This document shows positions 8,185 through 11,400 of a stretch of 11,400 nucleotides of DNA, one piece after another (the stretch's first letter is position 1; the number at the start of each line of letters is the position of its first letter). The position numbers and the translations under genes were made by a program. The notes under the pieces are model-generated. The model had not been told where the DNA came from. It ran no database searches and saw only the letters and a list, made by a program, of their open reading frames with translations. The stretch covers positions 126,919 through 138,318 of the forward strand of contig FN648195.1 in the NCBI GenBank assembly GCA_000310025.1. The letters are read 5' to 3'. The DNA comes from Ectocarpus siliculosus (Eukaryota; Sar; Phaeophyceae; Ectocarpales; Ectocarpaceae).

Positions 8185-9911
8185 ATGTCGAACCTAATGT
8201 CGAACATTCGGAAGGCCTCGCTCCCTTTGCAAGAGAGCTCCGCCCAGCTGGGCCGGCTTCTTCTTCAGCTTGGGCAGGCGGCCGATTCCCAGCTGGACGC
8301 CGAGACTCTCGCGGAGCTCGACAAGCAGGCTTCCGTTGCTGCGTGCCAGGAGTTGGAAAAGGCTGCTGCTGCTGCTGCTGCTGCTGCCGCTGCCGCTCCC
8401 GAACGGGGCGAAGCCGCTCCCGAAGGGGGCGAAGCAGAAGAAAGCACCGAGGAGGAAGATTCAACAGCGGTAGCGGAGGCGGGGGCGGACGAAAGAAAGA
8501 AGGACGAATGCGTTGCTAACGAAGAATCCTCGACGGCGACCACGGTAGAGCTGTCGGCCGATTCCTCCCACCACGAGGACGTGGGCAGCAGCAACAGCAG
8601 TGGTCACGTCCCGCAGCAGCAAGCCGGCGGCAGCGACTCCAGCGCCACCCCCGGCGGCGCCGACGCTTCCTCCTCCTCCTCCTCCCTGATGCGCGCGTCG
8701 TCAGTCCACAGCACCAACTCTTCCTCCCACGCCGTGGCGTCGTCCTCTTCCTCCTCCTCCCGCCACGGGGGCGCGCCGTCCCCGCTCCCGCGCTCCGCTC
8801 GCAGCAGCCGGGAAGCCTCCCTCGTTTTCCCCGGCGGCATTCTTTCGGCCCCCGCAAGAAAAGAAGAACAGCCGGCGGCGGCGGCGGCGGCGGGGGGGGG
8901 CGGCGAAGAAGAAGAGGAGGAGGAGGAGACTCCGGTGGCGAAGCTAGCGGCGGCGGACGGGCCCGTGAAGGTGATGTTGCAAGGCTTCGCGCTGCAGGCC
9001 GACGACGACAAGCTCGTGGTGTGCGAGTCTAAGGCTCTGGCCCACCTGTTCACGAGGATCCGGAACCGAGACACGCCGCCGCCGGTGTTCCGGTTCTACG
9101 CGACCAGGATGATGCGGATTCTGGCGGAGGAGGTGAGGCTTGTCTCGTCGTCGGAGTTTGTGTGCGTCTTTGTTTTTTAATAATAGTATCGGCCGCGCTA
9201 ACCGGCTGACCAATGAAAAGACGTCAGTCTCAGTGCGGTTGAAAACACAAAACACGTCTAAATGCCATTAACTGGGACCCCTTTAGGGGGCGGCATGGGG
9301 GAGGCTAAGCTATTTTCTGGATAAGGACAGAAACGGTAGCAACAGAAGAAAACTGCACTTGTCTACGAAGGCTGCTACCTTGCACTGTTTGTGTGTGTAT
9401 GTTTCGAGAGGGTTTTGAGCTCCAACAGCTTAACCTCCCCCGCAAGGTGGGGGAAGGGGGGGAGCGTACTCGTGGTTTGCATGCGGTAGTCGCTAGCCCA
9501 TAGTCCTCGCATGCCGGGACGGTGCGACATGCTAAGTTTTCGCCGCCCAGGCTACTTGGGGGGGTGGGGGCGTGCTGTTGTTTTGCGTGCCTTAGGTGTT
9601 GGACCATTGACCACGCGTCCTCGAGAGGACGAAGCATTGGGGGAGGAGCGGTTTTCAGCCAACCAGGCTGTGTTTGTAAGATTTTTGTTTTTTGCTGTGT
9701 GCCTTTCTCCCGCTTGCCGGGAAATGTTGAAAGGTGGTACTTCAGGGGAGAGAGGCTCACTTGTGTGATCGTGTCACCGATGCTACTGAGCAAAAAATTC
9801 AACACAATCAGACCTGACATGTGCCAAGTAGCAGCAGTCGCAGCAGCTATGGCGGAGCGGGAACTGTGTGCGTTGATGATATGGTGGTGTCGCCCGTTTA
9901 TTCGCCCACAG

Positions 9912-9996
<85 letters not shown>

Positions 9997-10198
9997 TCTC
10001 CCTCTCTCCCCGGTTCGCAAACTCAAGGGTATCGCGTGCCTCGAGTCTAGCCGGCAGTTCATCACCACCCCGACGGCAGCAACGTTCTCCAGCCCGTTCG
10101 TCAACGAGAGCAACGTGTGCATCGTGTCCATCCTAAGGGCAGGCGACGCGCTAGCGGAGGCTGCCCGGGCTTGCATTCCGACAGCCCCAGTCGGGAAG
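8185..10198 (+). CDS. Uracil phosphoribosyltransferase, N-terminal part (two exons; 3' part beyond the window)
   Basis: UPRT makes UMP and pyrophosphate from uracil and PRPP in pyrimidine salvage. Exon 1 is 8185-9132 and exon 2 is 10028-10198, joined in phase 0 (donor GTGAGG, acceptor ACTCAAG). The Met at 8185 was chosen for its ACC context and because the upstream open part is not coding-like. Residues 1-59 look helical and Leu-rich. Residues 60-71 are 12 Ala. Residues 72 to about 255 are acidic and Ser-, Gly- and Ala-rich, and surely disordered. The enzyme domain begins at about 280: LFTRIRNRDT (288-297), FRFYATRMMRILAEE (to 316), then exon 2 GIACLESS and SILRAGDALAEAA (350-362), ending PVGK (373). 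This matches the first ~95 residues of eukaryotic and apicomplexan-type UPRT. The PRPP-binding loop and uracil site follow this point in the family and are not found before the window ends, so the gene is incomplete here. Activity cannot be judged: some eukaryotic homologues lack key residues in that missing part. Confidence 0.9.
8362..8397 (+). repeat. GCT/GCC tract encoding 12 Ala in UPRT exon 1
   Basis: Eight GCT codons are followed by GCC GCT GCC GCT, in frame between ELEK and PERGE. It separates the helical N-terminus from the disordered acidic linker. Further triplet-rich stretches follow in the same exon (TCC near 8670-8690 and 8750-8760 for Ser, GCG near 8876-8891 for Ala, GAA/GAG near 8905-8928 for Glu). 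Confidence 0.9.
9133..10027 (+). other. UPRT intron 1
   Basis: The donor GAG|GTGAGG follows LAEE, and the acceptor CTCAAG|GGT precedes GIACLE. Joining the two restores the UPRT alignment with no gap, which fixes both ends. The first AG after the CT tract is the acceptor. It is 895 nt long and holds no supported gene; small hairpins such as TCCCCC-GCAAGGT-GGGGGA near 9434 are present. Confidence 0.88.
9912..10011 (+). repeat. Pure CT microsatellite acting as the polypyrimidine tract of UPRT intron 1
   Basis: About 100 consecutive pyrimidines, mostly (TC)n with CCC interruptions, end 16 nt before the intron 1 acceptor. Reading frames through it (Ser-Leu repeats, or Arg-Glu on the other strand) are not coding. 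Confidence 0.9.
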
Positions 10199-11150
10199 GT
10201 GCGGTGTGATTTTTTGTCTGTTGCTGGTTCGGGCAGGATGGTCCCCAGTGAGTACAGTAGTACTCTGTGTTTTTTGTTTCACGGAGAGTTGGAGCAAATC
10301 GACATGGAAATATACGTCAGTCCTCTCCTCGAGTGCATGTAGCGGCGTGCCGCTGTCCAATGAAAATACGCCAATCCTATTATTGCTGTGTGCCAAATGA
10401 TACATTTCCATCATGTTTCGTCTGTAGCAGTCTCCCGTTGATGAAGCGGAGGCTCGGGAAAGCTTTCGCGCACGATGACCGCCGCGCCCTACATCCCAGC
10501 ACGTGTTTCCTTTCTGGAGTTGTCGGGATGTTAGGGCGGCACGGTTAGCGAGTCCGATTCGAGTCCCTCTGGGTTGGTGTGATATCGGCCTGGCCACACG
10601 CATGTCTTTCACGGGCGCTCTTGGGTACAGGAAACGAAGTCCTGAGGTTGAATACCTTGCTTGCTGCCCAGGAAGTTGAGAGGTTCGCGGCGTGGGGGGG
10701 AGAATGACGGAGGTGAAAACTTAAAGACAAGGACCGAGGATAAATGGTTCATGAGGGATGCAGCGAAGGGGGTCGAGAGAGTGCATGGGACACTGCAGCC
10801 TGAGGCGTGTCGGGGGACAGATACAACAGTCGTGTGGCATTTTTCTCCCTGGGGAAACGATAAGTCGACAACTAGAGAGAGGGGGAGATACAGAGATTTC
10901 CCGCTTGACGAAAACCCGAGAGCTGTACCTTTGACTCACATGTTCACGCAAGTATTATTCGTTAACGTGTGGTCTACTTGAGAGGTGGAAAAAAGGCAAA
11001 CGTTTCACAGGTAAATGTACCCCCCAAAATCCTTGTGCCCGGATACAGAAACCTCGACCGTGGCGCGACACCATCGCGATCAAACGCGCAATCGTCTGAA
11101 CTAGACATCCCATCGGAAACATACATACATTAACTCTCTTGCTCTTCCCT
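10199..11150 (+). other. UPRT intron 2, partial
   Basis: The donor AAG|GTGCGG follows PVGK, where the family continues with a conserved Ile-Leu-Ile-Gln and Asp-Glu segment. I searched the remaining sequence by eye for that segment in all plus frames and did not find it. The stretch therefore looks like the 5' part of a long intron. A second, more consensus-like donor (GTGAGT) lies at 10248. No other gene is supported. Confidence 0.65.
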
Positions 11151-11152
11151 CA

Positions 11153-11400
11153 CCCCCCCCCCCCCCCCCCCCCGGCGGGGGGGAAAAGGGGGGAATGGAA
11201 TCCAAAAAGGAGGGAAAAACGTTTTTAAACCATCTTCCCAAAAAAAAAAGAAAGAAAAAATTGCCCCCCGGCCGGGGGGAAAAATGCTCCCCCCCCCCCA
11301 AAAAAAGGGGGGACTGGGGGCCAAAATTTATTTGAAAAAAAAACCCAACCCCCCCCGGCGGCCCCCAATCCGGGGAAAGCCCCCCGGGAAAAAAAAAACG
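11153..11400. other. Homopolymer-rich, probably low-quality sequence end
   Basis: A run of about 20 C is followed by repeated blocks of 5-10 identical bases (G, A, C), as in CCCCCCGGCCGGGGGGAAAA, with almost no normal-complexity sequence. This texture is unlike the rest of the window and typical of poor base calls beside an assembly gap. Short open frames here should not be annotated. Confidence 0.7.

Noticed and set aside
9821-10027. Plus-strand Ser-Leu repeat and minus-strand Arg-Glu repeat frames
   Set aside because: They come from the CT microsatellite in UPRT intron 1; only the part after the acceptor at 10027 aligns to UPRT.
10542-10575. tRNA T-arm-like sequence GATTCGAGTCC
   Set aside because: The flanking bases do not form a T stem and no acceptor, D or anticodon arms can be drawn.
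11101-11324. Short Gly/Phe/Pro-rich open frames near the right end
   Set aside because: They lie in homopolymer-rich, probably erroneous sequence.
1-11400. CRISPR array, operon, prophage or toxin-antitoxin system
   Set aside because: No spaced direct repeats, ribosome binding sites or prokaryotic gene layout; both identified genes are spliced eukaryotic genes.

Overview
The window is nuclear DNA of a eukaryote. It holds two spliced genes that can be recognised from their translations, several hundred bases of non-coding DNA between exons, GT-AG introns of about 300-900 nt, GC-rich exons and many low-complexity tracts (CAG/CTG, GCT, TCC, GA/CT). Intron-rich, GC-rich genes with poly-Gln, poly-Ala and poly-Ser runs would fit a stramenopile such as a brown alga, but that is an inference from style, not a proven assignment.

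Left part, minus strand (169-3912, perhaps starting at 4351): an essentially complete gene for NF-YC (HAP5), the histone-fold subunit of the CCAAT-binding factor NF-Y. Seven exons can be joined in one frame. The first three give the NF-YC core; the last four encode a glutamine-rich C-terminal domain with runs of about 20 and 9 Gln. The core carries a seven-residue insertion next to the first histone-fold loop and lacks a usually conserved tryptophan. At the extreme left edge a short plus-strand frame with coding-like codon use may be the edge of a convergent neighbour.

Middle part (about 4400-8184): no gene that I can support. It holds a short telomere-like hexamer array followed by a 47-bp tandem duplication, a 33-bp imperfect inverted repeat pair about 1.56 kb apart, and a perfect 12-bp-stem hairpin between them.

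Right part, plus strand (8185-10198 and beyond): the 5' half of a uracil phosphoribosyltransferase (UPRT) gene. A long disordered, low-complexity N-terminal extension precedes the catalytic domain. Exon 1 is joined to exon 2 across an 895-nt intron that ends in a 100-nt pure pyrimidine tract. The exons with the PRPP-binding loop are not found and should lie beyond the right edge. The last ~250 bases are homopolymer-ridden and look like poor-quality sequence beside a gap.

The two genes are divergent and nearly 4 kb apart. Nothing shows that they work together: one is a general transcription factor subunit, the other a pyrimidine-salvage enzyme. No new multi-gene system is visible. The most unusual features are the altered NF-YC histone fold, the polyQ domain whose reading frame depends on a weak splice donor, and the N-terminally extended UPRT.
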